The notes below the pieces were generated by a model that worked only from the letters and a program-made list of their open reading frames with translations, was not told where the DNA came from and made no database searches. From an uncultured Vibrio sp. (GTDB lineage: Bacteria; Pseudomonadota; Gammaproteobacteria; Enterobacterales; Vibrionaceae), in the NCBI GenBank assembly GCA_947504195.1, contig CANNGN010000002.1:372001-436000 (forward strand): DNA of 64,000 nucleotides. The letters run 5' to 3'. Positions within the stretch are counted from its first letter, which is position 1. Every line of letters begins with the position of its first letter. The position numbers and the translations under genes were made by a program. Below, in pieces: positions 55,177 to 63,395 of this stretch.

Positions 55177-56232
55177 CTATTTACACTGTTCCAAGCTGCT
55201 TATTAGCGCAACAAGAAGTGAACTGTATTGCTCTTTTCCTATCGCAATATTGGCACCTAGTGGGTCCATAACACCAATCGTGTTTACTGTTGAATCTTCA
55301 AACACCGTTTGTACCATATCCGGATTATATTGTGGCTCGGTGAAGACACAGGTAACACCCAGATCGCTAACGGTTTGGCGAATTTCCGCAATACGAGCCG
55401 GACTTGGATCTGACGCATCTGAAATTGAAATCGCACCGCTTGCCAATAATCCAAAGCGTTGTTCAAAATATTGGTATGCATCATGGAATACGATGAATTT
55501 AGCGCCTTGTAATTCCTGTGCTTGTCGTTTTATATCAGCCGTCAGTTGATGTAAGCGTTCAATAGCCGCGCTTGCATTGTTCTGATATGCCTGAGCATTA
55601 TCACTGTCTGCCTCAGAGAGTGTTTTGGCAATTGTGTTCACCCACGCTTCTGCGTTTTGAGGATCTAACCATACGTGAGGATCATGCCCTTCGTGATGAT
55701 GGTCGTCATGACCTTTTTCATCATGGTGCTCGTCTTCATGATGGTCGTCGTGGCCTTTTTCATCGTGGTGCTCGTCTTCATGATGGTCGTCGTCGTGGCC
55801 TTTTTCATCGTGGTGCTCGTCTTCATGATGGTCGTCGTCGTGACCTTCTTCGTCATGGTGAGCATGAGCTTCAAAGGTTGCGCCTTCACGAAAATCATAA
55901 AGAGTAACGCCTTCAGTTTCCATCATTTCAATTTTTGTTGCGCCACTTGCCAGAGTCTCTAACGGTTTTTCAAGCCAAGGTGTTAATCCTTCGCCGATCC
56001 AAAATACAATATTGGCATCAGACAGTGCTTTTGCCTCCGATGGACGCAAATTGTATTCATGTGGTGATGCTTCTGGGCGAATTAATAAGTTCGGTTCGCC
56101 AACACCATTCATAACTTGTGCCACCAATGAGTGTAGCGGCGCAATGTCTACGGCAACGCGAGGCACTTGGGCGTAAGCCTGAGAGGCGCTTGCCACGCTA
56201 AGGCAGACACCCAATACGGCTTTCTTAAACAT
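55177..56232 (-). CDS. znuA: ZnuA zinc-binding periplasmic protein with long His-rich loop
   Basis: This is the 351-residue cluster A-I substrate-binding protein of the high-affinity zinc importer. A signal peptide is followed by metal ligands in DIAPLHSLV, SPHEYNLRPSEA and FHDAYQYFE, and an acidic region TEPQYNPD. Between the first and second lobes a loop (about 118-190) is built of imperfect 14-15-residue repeats of His/Asp/Glu (GHDDDHHEDEHHDEK type), encoded by tandem DNA repeats. AGGAG precedes ATG. It is divergent from znuCB across a perfect Zur palindrome. Confidence 0.96.
   Translation of the reverse strand: MFKKAVLGVCLSVASASQAYAQVPRVAVDIAPLHSLVAQVMNGVGEPNLLIRPEASPHEYNLRPSEAKALSDANIVFWIGEGLTPWLEKPLETLASGATKIEMMETEGVTLYDFREGATFEAHAHHDEEGHDDDHHEDEHHDEKGHDDDHHEDEHHDEKGHDDHHEDEHHDEKGHDDHHHEGHDPHVWLDPQNAEAWVNTIAKTLSEADSDNAQAYQNNASAAIERLHQLTADIKRQAQELQGAKFIVFHDAYQYFEQRFGLLASGAISISDASDPSPARIAEIRQTVSDLGVTCVFTEPQYNPDMVQTVFEDSTVNTIGVMDPLGANIAIGKEQYSSLLVALISSLEQCK
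55689..55868. repeat. Tandem 42/45-bp repeats inside znuA
   Basis: Successive near-identical units at 55689-55733 (45 bp), 55734-55775 (42 bp) and 55776-55820 (45 bp) are followed by a partial fourth. All lengths are multiples of three, so the array codes an in-frame His-rich loop. Long shadow frames in the region are a consequence of the repeat. Confidence 0.88.
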
Positions 56233-56294
56233 GCTTTTCTCCTAGTAATGTCCAAATCAGTCACCAATATGAAGAGTGGTAACCTTTTCTATCT

Positions 56295-56324
56295 AATGTT
56301 GTTATGTTATAACATAACAACATT
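56295..56324. promoter_or_regulatory. Zur box, perfect 30-bp palindrome
   Basis: The half-site AATGTTGTTATGTTA (56295-56309) is followed at once by its exact reverse complement (56310-56324). The core GTTATGTTATAACATAAC matches the gammaproteobacterial Zur consensus. It lies between znuA and znuC, 63 and 73 bases from their starts. It should repress both directions when zinc is sufficient. Confidence 0.93.
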
Positions 56325-56396
56325 GAGCAATGTCTGGCAACTGATTTTTGCTTTAGCCCATTTGCCTGACGAAATCCCGCTATTAAGAGAACGTAG

Positions 56397-57122
56397 ATGT
56401 TAATTTCCTCACACGCATTGTCTGTGAAGTTCGGTAAACACGTGATATTGGATCGCGTAAATTTGTCAGTAAATCGAGGTGAAATCGTCACGATTGTCGG
56501 CCCTAATGGATCTGGAAAGTCGACCTTATTAAAAACCTTAATAGGGGCGGTTCCTCTTGCTGGTGGACATATTGATCGTGCTGACGATTTGAAAATTGGC
56601 TATGTTCCTCAACGCCTGCATATTGATGAAACCTTACCGATGACGGTCGTTCGATTTCTGACACTGCCAGTACGTCATTCAAAAGAAGCAATTGGTGATG
56701 CTTTAACGCGAGCAGGAGTCGCTGGTTTTGAAAAGCAGCAAATAATGTCATTGTCAGGAGGGCAACTTCAACGAGTTTTATTAGCGCGAGCGTTGTTAGA
56801 AGAACCTTCCCTTTTGATATTGGATGAAGCAACTCAAGGGCTCGATCAACGTGGAATGATCGATTTTTATCAACAGATAGATGCAATTCGCAAAGAAACC
56901 AATTGTGCCGTGATTATGGTAAGCCATGATCTTCATGTTGTGATGCGCCGAACTGACCGCGTGATTTGTCTCGACGGTCGCATATGCTGCCAAGGTGTAC
57001 CAGATAAGGTGACGGAATCTCCAGAATATAAAGCGTTATTTGGTCTGGATGATGATGAGGTGCTTGGTGTTTACCGTCATCACCCGCATTCGCATCAGGG
57101 CCAAGGAGCATCGACATGTTAG
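56397..57122 (+). CDS. znuC: ZnuC zinc importer ATPase
   Basis: This 241-residue ATPase powers zinc import. Walker A GPNGSGKST (about 37-45), signature LSGGQLQR (about 120) and Walker B LLILDEATQGLD (about 140) are intact, and a C-terminal His cluster (YRHHPHSHQGQG) is typical of ZnuC. AAGAGAACG lies before ATG. It overlaps znuB by 7 bases and heads a long co-directional run to 62421 under the Zur palindrome. Confidence 0.95.
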   Translation: MLISSHALSVKFGKHVILDRVNLSVNRGEIVTIVGPNGSGKSTLLKTLIGAVPLAGGHIDRADDLKIGYVPQRLHIDETLPMTVVRFLTLPVRHSKEAIGDALTRAGVAGFEKQQIMSLSGGQLQRVLLARALLEEPSLLILDEATQGLDQRGMIDFYQQIDAIRKETNCAVIMVSHDLHVVMRRTDRVICLDGRICCQGVPDKVTESPEYKALFGLDDDEVLGVYRHHPHSHQGQGASTC

Positions 57123-57925
57123 ATGACTTTCTTTGGCGTGCTGCGTTAGCCGGAATTGGAGTGACATTGGCCGCTGCGCCATTAGGCTGTTTTATTGTTT
57201 GGCGCCGTATGGCGTATTTTGGTGATGCCACTGCTCACGCGTCAATGTTAGGCGTTGCACTGTCACTTTCTTTCTCACTACCAATTCTTCCCGGCGTATT
57301 ATTTATATCGCTTCTTATGGCGATCACCGTATCTTCATTCAGTGGGCGAGGATATGCGATGGATACCTTGCTGGGTGTGATGGCGCATTCTGCATTGGCG
57401 GTTGGACTGGTGGCGGTTTCGTTTTTGTCTGGTGTCCGGCTCGATCTTATGGCGTATCTGTTTGGGGATATTCTTGCTGTTAGCAAAACAGACTTGTTGG
57501 TGATTTGGGGAGGCACAATATTGGTCATAGGCCTGATTAGTCACCGCTGGTCTCGCTTACTGTTGTCAACGTTAAATAAAGATTTAGCTCTTGCCAGTGG
57601 TTTTTCGCCAAAACGCGAACAATTGATTCTTACCATTGCACTTGCCTTGGTGGTCGCCGTCGCCATAAAAGTGGTTGGCGTATTACTCATTGTCGCAATG
57701 TTGATCATTCCTGCTGCGACCGCACGCCCGTTTAGTCGAACTCCTGAAATTATGGTGGTGCTAGCAGCACTATTTGGTAGCGGATCCAGTGTCGTTGGTC
57801 TGCATTCTTCGTTTGTATTTGATACCCCTACCGGCCCCACCATAGTGTGTGTGGCTGCTGGATTCTTTTTAGTGTCGAGTGTGGTTTGGAAAATGACAAA
57901 TAACACTCGCTCAATCAAGGAGTGA
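57116..57925 (+). CDS. znuB: ZnuB zinc importer permease
   Basis: This is the 269-residue ABC-3 family permease with about seven to eight hydrophobic segments. Family blocks WRRMAYFGDATAHASMLGVAL, YLFGDILAVSKTDL and VKVVGVLLIVAMLIIPAATARP are present. The start overlaps the end of znuC. The last codons (CAAGGAG, then TGA) carry the ribosome site of a following 29-codon ORF, implying translational coupling onward. Confidence 0.95.
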   Translation: MLDDFLWRAALAGIGVTLAAAPLGCFIVWRRMAYFGDATAHASMLGVALSLSFSLPILPGVLFISLLMAITVSSFSGRGYAMDTLLGVMAHSALAVGLVAVSFLSGVRLDLMAYLFGDILAVSKTDLLVIWGGTILVIGLISHRWSRLLLSTLNKDLALASGFSPKREQLILTIALALVVAVAIKVVGVLLIVAMLIIPAATARPFSRTPEIMVVLAALFGSGSSVVGLHSSFVFDTPTGPTIVCVAAGFFLVSSVVWKMTNNTRSIKE

Positions 57926-57931
57926 ATAGCC

Positions 57932-58021
57932 ATGACAGAAATGGAAAATAAGGCTCGCATTGTTAGTGCGACTGTAGCGAGAGGTAAGGAATCGAGTGAC
58001 ATGTTGGAGGTTGAGCGATGA
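57932..58021 (+). CDS. Possible 29-residue peptide between znuB and DUF1826
   Basis: The peptide is MTEMENKARIVSATVARGKE plus nine residues (SSDMLEVER). AAGGAG, embedded in the znuB stop region, lies 9 bases before ATG. Its TGA overlaps the ATG of the DUF1826 gene (ATGA), and the GGAGG for that gene lies within it. I recognise no family. It may be a genuine small protein, a translational coupler, or the shrunken remnant of a gene. No transmembrane segment or cysteine. Confidence 0.55.
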   Translation: MTEMENKARIVSATVARGKESSDMLEVER

Positions 58022-58683
58022 GTCTACAGCTGACGGCGGAACCAATGTCAATTCGTCCGATAACAACACCGGTATTCGGCTCTGAGCCGAAAGTCTTCGC
58101 AGATATTTACAAGCCAGATCATAACATCGCGATTTGGCAGCGTACGTTGTCGACGCAAATGACAGAGGATATTGATGCGCTGTTACAAGATGGGCAACTG
58201 GCGTTAGTTCGCAGTGTTACACCTAAAGATGCGGGTCTATGGCTCCGGAATAAGCTTGAAGGGTACGCTTGTGCAAAAGCACTAAGTGAAGATATTGCGC
58301 TTATCGTTGATATGTTCTGTTGCTTGTTTGATCTAAAGGAAGCTGGCGTACGGCTAACAACACTCGACAGACCAATGTGCCCCAAATTTCATGTTGATCA
58401 GATTCCTTGTCGCCTCGTGACAACTTATGCGGGTACCGCGACTCAGTGGCTGGGAGACAATGATATCGATCGTTCAAAACTTGGGGCGGCTAGTGCGGGA
58501 ATACCTGACCATCTCTCAGGGCTCTTTAAAAATAATATGGCGATTAATCAAATGGAGTCTGGTGATGTCGCTTTGCTCAAAGGTGGCGGCTGGGAGGGTA
58601 ATGAAAGTACTGCGTTGGTGCATCGTTCACCCGAGCTGTCCCCTAATGAACGACGGTTATTACTCACATTGGATTTTATCTAG
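58018..58683 (+). CDS. DUF1826 protein (zinc-regulon associated)
   Basis: This 221-residue soluble protein of the DUF1826 family is often found in Zur regulons; its function is unknown. Conserved blocks are IAIWQR (about 37-42), RPMCPKFHVDQIPCRLVTTYAG (118-139), TQWLGD and ALVHRSP (199-205). H125-x-D127 with H202 and R212/R213, plus a terminal LLLTLDF strand, resembles the iron/2-oxoglutarate oxygenase layout, which is my inference. C121 and C131 flank the HxD. GGAGG precedes ATG. It is translationally linked to the small ORF upstream. Confidence 0.85.
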   Translation: MSLQLTAEPMSIRPITTPVFGSEPKVFADIYKPDHNIAIWQRTLSTQMTEDIDALLQDGQLALVRSVTPKDAGLWLRNKLEGYACAKALSEDIALIVDMFCCLFDLKEAGVRLTTLDRPMCPKFHVDQIPCRLVTTYAGTATQWLGDNDIDRSKLGAASAGIPDHLSGLFKNNMAINQMESGDVALLKGGGWEGNESTALVHRSPELSPNERRLLLTLDFI

Positions 58684-58742
58684 TTGCGTTTACAAGTATC
58701 AACACATCGGTTTTATAAATAAGAAGGAGAATTTGAACCATT

Positions 58743-60077
58743 ATGCAGGCAACGCTGATTAAAAATGCGCTCGTTGTGAACGAAGGCATTGTAAAGGAAA
58801 CGGATGTTCGTCTCGTCGGACAACGAATAGAAACCATTGCGACCCACCTCACCGCTAAACCGGAAGACATTATTGTCGATGCCAAGGGGCGTTACCTTCT
58901 TCCAGGAATGATCGACGATCAAGTCCATTTTCGCGAGCCCGGTTTGGTTCATAAAGGTTCCATTGCCAAAGAATCACGCGCAGCGGTGGCGGGCGGTATT
59001 ACCAGTTATATGGAAATGCCAAATGTAAACCCTGCGACCACAACCATCGAAGCATTAGAGCGCAAGTTTGCGATTGCCGCAGAGCGTTCGTTTGCTAACT
59101 ACTCTTTCTACTTGGGTGCAACAGAGGACAACCTCGACCAAATAAAAGCACTTGATCCTAAATGGCACTGTGGCGTAAAAGTGTTTATGGGAGCATCGAC
59201 TGGTGACTTACTCGTAGAAGACCCTCAAGCGTTGGATGCAATATTTCGTGACTCTCCTGTCCTTATTGTCACGCACTGTGAAAGTGGCGCAGTCATTAAC
59301 CAGAACCGAACACAGCTCATGAAAAGCGGAGCTCCTTTAACGATTGATGATCATCCTATTCTTCGAGATAAAGAAGCCTGTTATGCATCATCCTCATACG
59401 CGGTCGATCTGGCGAAGAAGCACGGCAGTCAGCTTCATGTTCTGCACATCACAACAGAAAAAGAATTAGCGTTATTTCAGCAAGGGCCGATTGAGGGTAA
59501 ACACATCACAGCAGAAGCGTGTGTGCATCACCTTTGGTTCAGCAATGAAGACTATGCTTTACTTGGGAATCAAATTAAATGTAATCCTGCAGTTAAATAC
59601 GCCAGTGATCGCGAAGCATTATTGAATGCCTTGAAGACGGGGCAAATCGATATCATCGCGACGGATCACGCTCCTCATACCTGGGAAGAAAAACAGACCG
59701 ATTACGAGGTGGCTCCAGCCGGTCTTCCTCTTGTTCAGCATGCCTTACTGAGTTTATTCGACCACGTGAAGAACGGAAAGATGACTCTTGCTCAAGTGGT
59801 GGAAAAAACCGCTCATAACCCAGCAATTCGTTACTCGATTGAAGACCGAGGTTATATACGAGAAGGCTACTTTGCGGACTTAGTGCTAGTGGATCTCGAG
59901 GTACCAACACAGGTAAGCCATGAGAACAGCTTGTATCATTGTGGTTGGACGCCTTTTGCGGGACACGAATTCTCAGCTCAGATTTCTCATACTTGGGTTA
60001 ATGGATCGTTGGTCTACGCAAATCAAACTGTAAATGAAAAAGCCACTGCAGCCATGCGTCTATCGTTTAATCGCTAG
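58743..60077 (+). CDS. Dihydroorotase-family paralogue with QxH in place of HxH
   Basis: This 444-residue amidohydrolase resembles class I dihydroorotase (dihydroorotate ring closure in pyrimidine synthesis). The usual Asp-x-His-x-His metal motif reads D58-D-Q60-V-H62 followed by FREPG, so the first His ligand is Gln. H178 (THCES), H232/H235 (LHVLHITT) and D308 (ATDHAPHT) are kept. I recall a DDQVHFREPG motif in some Bacteroidetes dihydroorotases, so the enzyme may be active with altered metal use. In a Zur operon it probably replaces the zinc-dependent PyrC under starvation. AAGGAG lies about 14 bases before ATG. Confidence 0.88.
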   Translation: MQATLIKNALVVNEGIVKETDVRLVGQRIETIATHLTAKPEDIIVDAKGRYLLPGMIDDQVHFREPGLVHKGSIAKESRAAVAGGITSYMEMPNVNPATTTIEALERKFAIAAERSFANYSFYLGATEDNLDQIKALDPKWHCGVKVFMGASTGDLLVEDPQALDAIFRDSPVLIVTHCESGAVINQNRTQLMKSGAPLTIDDHPILRDKEACYASSSYAVDLAKKHGSQLHVLHITTEKELALFQQGPIEGKHITAEACVHHLWFSNEDYALLGNQIKCNPAVKYASDREALLNALKTGQIDIIATDHAPHTWEEKQTDYEVAPAGLPLVQHALLSLFDHVKNGKMTLAQVVEKTAHNPAIRYSIEDRGYIREGYFADLVLVDLEVPTQVSHENSLYHCGWTPFAGHEFSAQISHTWVNGSLVYANQTVNEKATAAMRLSFNR

Positions 60078-60112
60078 CCTCAGGTTTAGTCTGGAAATAA
60101 AGAGAATTTAGT

Positions 60113-60673
60113 ATGTTAAGAAGAAACCCTAACGGTCATTTGCCTCAGGTGTCAGAGACTGCATTCGTTGATCCGACAGCCATTATTTGTGGCAAGGTTG
60201 TGATTGAAGATAACGTGTTTATTGGGCCCTATGCTGTGATTCGCGCCGATGAAGTGAATGAACAAGGTGATATGGAAGCGATTGTGATTAAACGTGACAC
60301 CAACATTCAAGATGGCGTTGTGATTCACTCTAAAGCTGGTGCTGCCGTGACAATTGGAGAGCGATCTTCGATTGCGCATCGTTCTATTATCCATGGACCG
60401 TGTGAAGTCAGTGATGATGTTTTCATCGGCTTTAATTCCGTAGTGTTTAATGCTGTGATCGGTAAAGGCTGCGTTATCCGTCATAACTGTGTCGTTGACG
60501 GTTTGGATTTACCTGAGCATTTTCACGTACCACCTATGACCAATATTGGAGCAGAGTTTGACTTAAACAGTATTTCTAAAGTACCACCTGAGTACTCTGC
60601 ATTTTCCGAGTCGGTTGTATCGGCAAACCATACCCTTGTCCAAGGTTACCGAAGAATTGCTAATGAGCTTTGA
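60113..60673 (+). CDS. Gamma-carbonic-anhydrase-like hexapeptide-repeat protein
   Basis: This 186-residue left-handed beta-helix protein resembles gamma-class carbonic anhydrases/YrdA. Metal ligands fit: H72 (GVVIHSK), H89 and H94 (IAHRSIIHG). These enzymes can use iron, cobalt or zinc, so it could substitute for a zinc-only carbonic anhydrase. Its end overlaps the ATG of the DUF1007 gene by 11 bases. Actual CA activity is not shown by sequence, since many relatives are inactive. Confidence 0.87.
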   Translation: MLRRNPNGHLPQVSETAFVDPTAIICGKVVIEDNVFIGPYAVIRADEVNEQGDMEAIVIKRDTNIQDGVVIHSKAGAAVTIGERSSIAHRSIIHGPCEVSDDVFIGFNSVVFNAVIGKGCVIRHNCVVDGLDLPEHFHVPPMTNIGAEFDLNSISKVPPEYSAFSESVVSANHTLVQGYRRIANEL

Positions 60674-61310
60674 TGGTATTGGTTTTCGGGTTGTGATGTT
60701 GTGGATGGCGATGATTATGGTTGCACCGAGTATTCATGCTCATCCACACTCTTGGGTCGACTTAAAAACCACTGTTGAAGGTAAAAATGGGCTTATTACT
60801 GGCTTTAAGATGGAGTGGTCCTTTGATGCGATGACGTCGGCCTACATGCTTGATGGAGAGGGTATTACGCCTCAAAACGAGCAAGAAACATTTCGAAGGT
60901 TGTCTGCGTCGGTGATGGAAAATATGAAGTATGAGCATTATTTCACCTATTTTTACGATGGTGAAACGCCAATCAAGTACCAGGTTGCACACAGTGATAG
61001 GTTGGTTCGTGATCGTTCGAAACTTGTTCTCAGTTTCACGCTACCTTTATCTGAACCCAAACCTGTGACTCGCGAGGGTTTGAGTCTGTTGATCTTTGAT
61101 CCAAGCTATTATGTCGATATGGCGTGGAAAGCAGACAATGACGTTGTGTTGTCACCAGAGTTGGCTAACGATTGTGGGTTAGAAATCCATGAGCCAAACC
61201 CGACACCTGAACAAGTAAGCTATGCGTTATCTCTACCTGCGGATGTCGATCCAGATGAAGCACTAGGGCAGTTATTTACTCAAAGTGTGCAAATCCACTG
61301 TGCTAATTGA
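60663..61310 (+). CDS. DUF1007 periplasmic protein
   Basis: This 215-residue exported protein has a hydrophobic signal (VVMLWMAMIMVAPSIHA) followed by the DUF1007 start HPHSWVDLKT, which can bind metal at the mature N-terminus. Also family-like are FKMEWSFDAMTSAYML and IFDPSYYVDMAW. DUF1007 genes commonly precede NicO-type permeases and probably serve as periplasmic metal-binding partners. ATG 60663 is chosen (signal peptide begins here); it overlaps the carbonic anhydrase-like gene. Confidence 0.88.
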   Translation: MSFDGIGFRVVMLWMAMIMVAPSIHAHPHSWVDLKTTVEGKNGLITGFKMEWSFDAMTSAYMLDGEGITPQNEQETFRRLSASVMENMKYEHYFTYFYDGETPIKYQVAHSDRLVRDRSKLVLSFTLPLSEPKPVTREGLSLLIFDPSYYVDMAWKADNDVVLSPELANDCGLEIHEPNPTPEQVSYALSLPADVDPDEALGQLFTQSVQIHCAN

Positions 61311-61332
61311 GCATTCCTCAGAGAGCTATATA

Positions 61333-62421
61333 ATGACAAATTCAATATGGAACACACGAACTATCACGCTTATTTCGGTTGTATTGTTGATCGTATTCGG
61401 TGTTTATCAACTCTGGTTAATCTGGCCAACGATCATAGTCTCTAGTACACAATGGCAGCGTGAGATTAACGCTGAAATTGCTGATTTACTCTATGAAGCG
61501 CAAACCAATCCGCTCGTTGCTGGTGGGTATTTAGCCGGACTGAGTTTTTTGTATGGCATGTTTCATTCATTGGGACCAGGGCACGGAAAAGTGATCGTGA
61601 CCACCTACCTCGCGACACACCCAACCAAGGCGAAAACCAGCCTTATCTTAACCGTTGTTTCGGCGTTATGTCAGGCGCTCGTCGCGATTGTATTGGTGAG
61701 TATTCTTGTCTGGGGCTTTAGTATGTCGATGCGTGCGGTAAACGAAACCGCAATGCTTTTTGTATCAGTGAGCTTTGCCTTGGTTACGATATTAGGTGTG
61801 TTGATATGTTGGAAAGCGACGAGAAAAATATATCGTTCTCTGAGCCCAGGAACCTTTCAAATACATGCTGCGATGCCATTAAATAACCCTTCATTAGCTG
61901 GACAAAAACCGATAATTTCGAATTCGGTGGTTAAGTCATCGATGCTCCTAAACAATGACATGACAAGATCCCAAACACATGTCGCACAGGATAATAGCCA
62001 TCATCATGGCGAAACGTGTGGCTGTGGGCATCAACATGTAGCGGATGCCGATGCGATTAACCGAGCTTCTACACTGAAAGAATACATCGGTATTATTGCC
62101 ACCATCGGGATTCGTCCATGCACGGGCGCGATAATGGTCTTGCTTTTTGCCAATGTCGTTGGGCTTTACTGGATGGGCGTGGTGAGTGCGATCGTGATGG
62201 CGGTTGGAACGGCATTTACGACGTCAGTTATCGCGATTCTAACCTTAACCGGGAAACAGTTAGTTCGACGTTACCTGGTAACAAGTGATCGAAATCGGAA
62301 GAGTGGATGGAAGCTTGCTGGCTACTCGCTTCAATTGTTCGGAGGAGTATTTCTTATCATCATTGGCTTAATCTTGCTAAGCGGCACCGAATACGGAATG
62401 TCACCTGTGTTTTCGCTGTGA
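61333..62421 (+). CDS. NicO-family nickel/cobalt (metal) permease
   Basis: This 362-residue inner-membrane transporter of the RcnA/NicO family has a signature HSLGPGHGKVI (about 75-85) in the first conserved helix and IGIRPCTGAIMVLLFA in the second half. A His/Cys-rich hydrophilic loop (SHHHGETCGCGHQH, about 222-235) lies between them. The family moves Ni, Co and possibly other divalent metals; direction is not certain. Being last in a Zur operon suggests a role in zinc or substitute-metal uptake. It starts 22 bases after DUF1007. Confidence 0.88.
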   Translation: MTNSIWNTRTITLISVVLLIVFGVYQLWLIWPTIIVSSTQWQREINAEIADLLYEAQTNPLVAGGYLAGLSFLYGMFHSLGPGHGKVIVTTYLATHPTKAKTSLILTVVSALCQALVAIVLVSILVWGFSMSMRAVNETAMLFVSVSFALVTILGVLICWKATRKIYRSLSPGTFQIHAAMPLNNPSLAGQKPIISNSVVKSSMLLNNDMTRSQTHVAQDNSHHHGETCGCGHQHVADADAINRASTLKEYIGIIATIGIRPCTGAIMVLLFANVVGLYWMGVVSAIVMAVGTAFTTSVIAILTLTGKQLVRRYLVTSDRNRKSGWKLAGYSLQLFGGVFLIIIGLILLSGTEYGMSPVFSL

Positions 62422-62423
62422 AA

Positions 62424-62461
62424 AAAAGGCCCTAATAGAATCGTCTATCAGGGCTTTAAAA
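62424..62461. terminator. Terminator of the znuCB operon
   Basis: An imperfect GC-core stem (GGCCCT-A-ATAGA / TCTAT-C-AGGGC) with A-rich and T-containing flanks lies directly after the NicO gene. It is convergent with the aspartoacylase-like gene. Confidence 0.8.
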
Positions 62462-62489
62462 TATGGTTTTTATTTCATGTTAGGTGAGA

Positions 62490-63365
62490 TTAGTCCACTG
62501 AGACGGTGCGTTTTTCAGCCAACGCCATAGCAATATTTGCCAGACTGTATGCGGCTTCGTTGATAAAATGAGGGTAGATCTCTCCCTTTCCTTTCCAGCA
62601 TATCTCTTTACCAGTAAAAGTAACCAAAAGAGGCTCACCAGACTTAACGGGTTCGAAGTCTTTTCCACAGATACTTGGATGAACGATTGCTTGACGCATG
62701 CCGTTTGTATCTAGGGGAATATGGACTTCTTCAGTAAAGTAAAACGCATTAAAATCGTTTAGTTTTGGTATTTGTTGTGTGTTGTGCTTTTCGACGTAAT
62801 CGAGAACTAAAGTGAGCATACGCTTCATCAGATCTAACGTTTCATGTTTCAAGGCTCCGTGAGCTTGAGCACCGACTTCGATCATCACACCGTGTTGTCC
62901 AGCCGTACATAGATACGCTTGTTCTGACCAAGTAATGGTATCTTCGAATAGGATATTGGCTTCGGGCATGTATTGTTTTATGTATGCGCCCATCTTGAGG
63001 TAGAACGCATCTGAGGAAAGCAAGATTAACGTTGCTCCCATGTTGCTGGTGGTATTGTGAAGATCGACGATCAATTGATTATCGGTCTGTGAATACTCTT
63101 CTATTATTTGACGAGCAATGGGGTGTCGTTCGCGGGTTGAATCGCCTTCGTTGAGGTTTGAGAACTCGCGGTTTAAATCGGTTTCAATGAATCTAACGTT
63201 GCGTTTCATCGCTTCTTTATTCGCGATGATCAATACTGTGTCAAAGCTAGGACGTTTTGCATCATAAAGTCCATCGTTGATGAGTTTGTTTAGGTAAATG
63301 CCGGACAACTCATTTCCATGAGTTCCTGATACGATTAGTACGCTATTTAGATTATCAACTTTCAT
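62490..63365 (-). CDS. Aspartoacylase/AstE-family zinc hydrolase
   Basis: This 291-residue M14-type carboxypeptidase-fold enzyme has zinc ligands H16 and E19 (GTHGNELSG) and H103 (DLHNTTSNMG). N65/R66 (TDLNR) bind the substrate carboxylate, and E163 (MIEVG) is catalytic. This matches aspartoacylase (N-acetylaspartate to aspartate and acetate) more than succinylglutamate desuccinylase. The ribosome site is weak. A Zur-like site sits 31-48 bases upstream of ATG, and it is divergent from a LysR gene. A zinc enzyme under Zur may be a backup or a zinc-salvage step. Confidence 0.87.
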   Translation of the reverse strand: MKVDNLNSVLIVSGTHGNELSGIYLNKLINDGLYDAKRPSFDTVLIIANKEAMKRNVRFIETDLNREFSNLNEGDSTRERHPIARQIIEEYSQTDNQLIVDLHNTTSNMGATLILLSSDAFYLKMGAYIKQYMPEANILFEDTITWSEQAYLCTAGQHGVMIEVGAQAHGALKHETLDLMKRMLTLVLDYVEKHNTQQIPKLNDFNAFYFTEEVHIPLDTNGMRQAIVHPSICGKDFEPVKSGEPLLVTFTGKEICWKGKGEIYPHFINEAAYSLANIAMALAEKRTVSVD

Positions 63366-63395
63366 TTACATCACGTTCTTCGAATAATAATTACT

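Noticed and set aside
55572-55962. Long open frames on the plus strand through the znuA repeat region
   Set aside because: They are shadows created by the tandem in-frame repeats of the znuA His-rich loop. They have no start signal and no real protein character.
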